This document shows, piece by piece, positions 6,262 to 7,509 of a stretch of 7,509 bases of DNA; positions within the stretch are counted from its first letter, which is position 1; each line of letters opens with the position of its first letter. The notes below the pieces were generated by a model. The model did not search any database and was not told where the DNA came from. It saw nothing but the letters and a program-made list of their open reading frames with translations. This stretch comes from Planctomycetota bacterium (GTDB taxonomy: Bacteria; Planctomycetota; Planctomycetia; Pirellulales; Pirellulaceae). Location of the stretch: positions 1 to 7,509 of the forward strand of contig JAHWKS010000243.1 of NCBI GenBank assembly GCA_019347795.1, written 5' to 3'. Both the position numbers and the translations under genes were made by a program.

Positions 6262-7509
6262 TATTGCAAATGCCGAGAAAAGTACCGTGCATACAGTTGA
6301 CAGCGAGGCTGGGCGGATTCGGTCGAGTCTCCCGAGATCAACCCGGCGCTGCGGAGGCCGTAGAACGTTTCGACGTTCAGACGAGGTCGGCCGCGGAGCA
6401 GTTCGCCGAAGGCCTGGCGCAGCACATCGTCCTGGTTGAGCATGGCCAAGAGCCTCCGCAAATGATCGCCGAACAGCCCCACGTCTTCGCCGGCGGCCTT
6501 TTCGAAGTGCTCGATCTTCAACGACCGCGTTGCGATTTCGTACAGGCCCCGGCTCACCAGGTAGGGGTGTCCGCCCACGACCCGCTCAAACCGCTTCAAC
6601 TCCGCTTCACTTCGCAACGGCGAGCCGTAGCGGGCGTTGAGCGTGGCGATTTGCCCGCGATTGAAGTCCTGCATCGTGACCTGGGTGCCGACGTTGAACG
6701 GCGATTGATGCGGGTCGGTGATGAACAGGTGGGCCTCGGTGGCGTAGGCCATCGCCAGCGTCAGTTTGGACCACGGGCCGCTGGGCTGCAGCGCGCGGGC
6801 GTTGTGCCACGAGCGGAACATGCCGAACACTTCGCTGCGAAACGGGCAGGCGAACAGCCGGTCCACTTCGTCCAAGGCCCAGATGATGGAGTCGGGCGAC
6901 TTCTTGAGGACTTCGCGACGCAGGTACCGTTCGAAGTTTACGCTGGCGCTGCGGCGGTCGTCCCAGACGTCGCTGGGATAGACGTCCAGGTCCAGTTCGT
7001 CGGCCAGCCATTCTCCCATCGTTTGGAGCAACCGCTCGGGCGTTTGCAAATCGTCGGCGCGGATCTTCTGGAAGTCGGCCAAGGCCACGCGCACCCCCGG
7101 TCCGCGGGCGGCCGCCAATCCGCGGGCCAAAAGCGAGGTCTTGCCCATCTGCCGCGCGCCGCGGACCAGGATGATGCTGTCGCGACGGTCCACGGCCGAG
7201 CGGAACTCGTAGTCGGCGAAGCGAACCAGGTAGAACTCCGAATCGACCGGAAGCGCGCCCATCGGCGGCCCCGAGCTGTGGGACACATCGACGCACGCAG
7301 TCACGTCGGCCGACGAGTTTTCTCGCCGCGAATTTCGGACGTCCAGCAACACCTTGGGGTCGCCCTCCGAGCCGCCTTGATCCGGCGCGGCGCCGGCGGC
7401 GGAGTTCGCCCACTGGCGCAGCGCACGCGCCACTTCGCCCGCCGATTCGAACCGCTTGGCGGGATCCTTGTTGAGGCACCTCATGCAAATGGCTTCCAGC
7501 GCCTCGAGA
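6261..7509 (-). CDS. Ser/Thr protein kinase fused to AAA-like ATPase domain (5' end outside window)
   Basis: This is the C-terminal part of a larger gene: the frame stays open to 7509, and ATG 7484 is an internal methionine, not the start. The first visible residues ([17 protein letters not shown], then SAGEVARAL) are the final helices of a Hanks-type kinase, including the conserved subdomain XI arginine; the catalytic lobe lies to the right, unseen. A roughly 50-residue linker without a transmembrane helix follows. Then comes an AAA-like ATPase domain; numbered from M7484: [13 protein letters not shown] (76-88), canonical Walker [10 protein letters not shown] (109-117), ALADFQK (134-140), Walker [10 protein letters not shown] (200-208), [10 protein letters not shown] (223-232), SPFNVGT (261-267), VGGHPYL (303-309), and a C-terminal winged-helix-like part ending [13 protein letters not shown]. 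The domain order suggests ATP-dependent control of, or by, the kinase. The protein looks soluble in the visible part. Its TAA overlaps the ATG of the next gene by one base. Confidence 0.92.
   Translation of the reverse strand, partial: LEALEAICMRCLNKDPAKRFESAGEVARALRQWANSAAGAAPDQGGSEGDPKVLLDVRNSRRENSSADVTACVDVSHSSGPPMGALPVDSEFYLVRFADYEFRSAVDRRDSIILVRGARQMGKTSLLARGLAAARGPGVRVALADFQKIRADDLQTPERLLQTMGEWLADELDLDVYPSDVWDDRRSASVNFERYLRREVLKKSPDSIIWALDEVDRLFACPFRSEVFGMFRSWHNARALQPSGPWSKLTLAMAYATEAHLFITDPHQSPFNVGTQVTMQDFNRGQIATLNARYGSPLRSEAELKRFERVVGGHPYLVSRGLYEIATRSLKIEHFEKAAGEDVGLFGDHLRRLLAMLNQDDVLRQAFGELLRGRPRLNVETFYGLRSAGLISGDSTESAQPRCQLYARYFSRHLQ

Noticed and set aside
6261..7484. ATG at 7484 as the true start of the upstream ATPase gene
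   Set aside because: The frame continues open to the window edge with LEALEAIC, which with the following residues completes the kinase C-terminal motif. The methionine is internal.
1..7509. CRISPR array, tRNA, insertion sequence or attachment site
   Set aside because: I saw no regularly spaced repeats, no tRNA-like cloverleaf, no transposase and no terminal inverted repeats in the window.

Overview
The window looks like planctomycete DNA, or DNA from a relative with a similar signalling repertoire. The genes are GC-rich (about 65% in lines counted by hand). There is a Ser/Thr kinase C-terminus of the 'LEAIC.RCL.KDP..RF' type, fused to an AAA-like P-loop ATPase module that is common in Planctomycetes and Cyanobacteria. 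Next to it lies a large AAA-like/coiled-coil/TPR membrane protein, and opposite that a TonB-dependent outer-membrane receptor. The taxon is an inference from gene content; there is no rRNA or other marker.

Layout: 1-552 holds no gene I can name. It is less GC-rich (about 59% over 1-540 by hand count) and ends in a plausible promoter/operator region with a perfect 15-bp palindrome. On the + strand, 553-2967 is a complete TonB-dependent receptor with a GTG start, a signal peptide, an unusually long acidic/Pro-rich N-terminal linker, a plug and a beta-barrel. It converges tail-to-tail, with 12 bp between stop codons, on a minus-strand operon. The operon's downstream gene (2980-6261) encodes a 1093-residue protein: AAA-like ATPase, one transmembrane helix, a long charged coiled coil, then TPR repeats. 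The upstream gene (6261-7509, running off the right edge) encodes the tail of a Ser/Thr kinase domain followed by a second, divergent AAA-like ATPase domain.

The two minus-strand genes overlap by one base (TAATG), so they are almost certainly one transcript and probably translationally coupled. Their ATPase domains share a common motif set (RQMGK[ST]SL, DE[VI]D, a HN.RA segment, PFN[VI]G, GGHPYL) but belong to two clearly different subtypes. The most interesting reading is a paired switch: a cytoplasmic kinase-ATPase and a membrane-anchored ATPase-TPR partner, possibly acting together. No substrate, signal or output can be read from the sequence. The receptor is on the opposite strand and nothing shows that it belongs to the same system.
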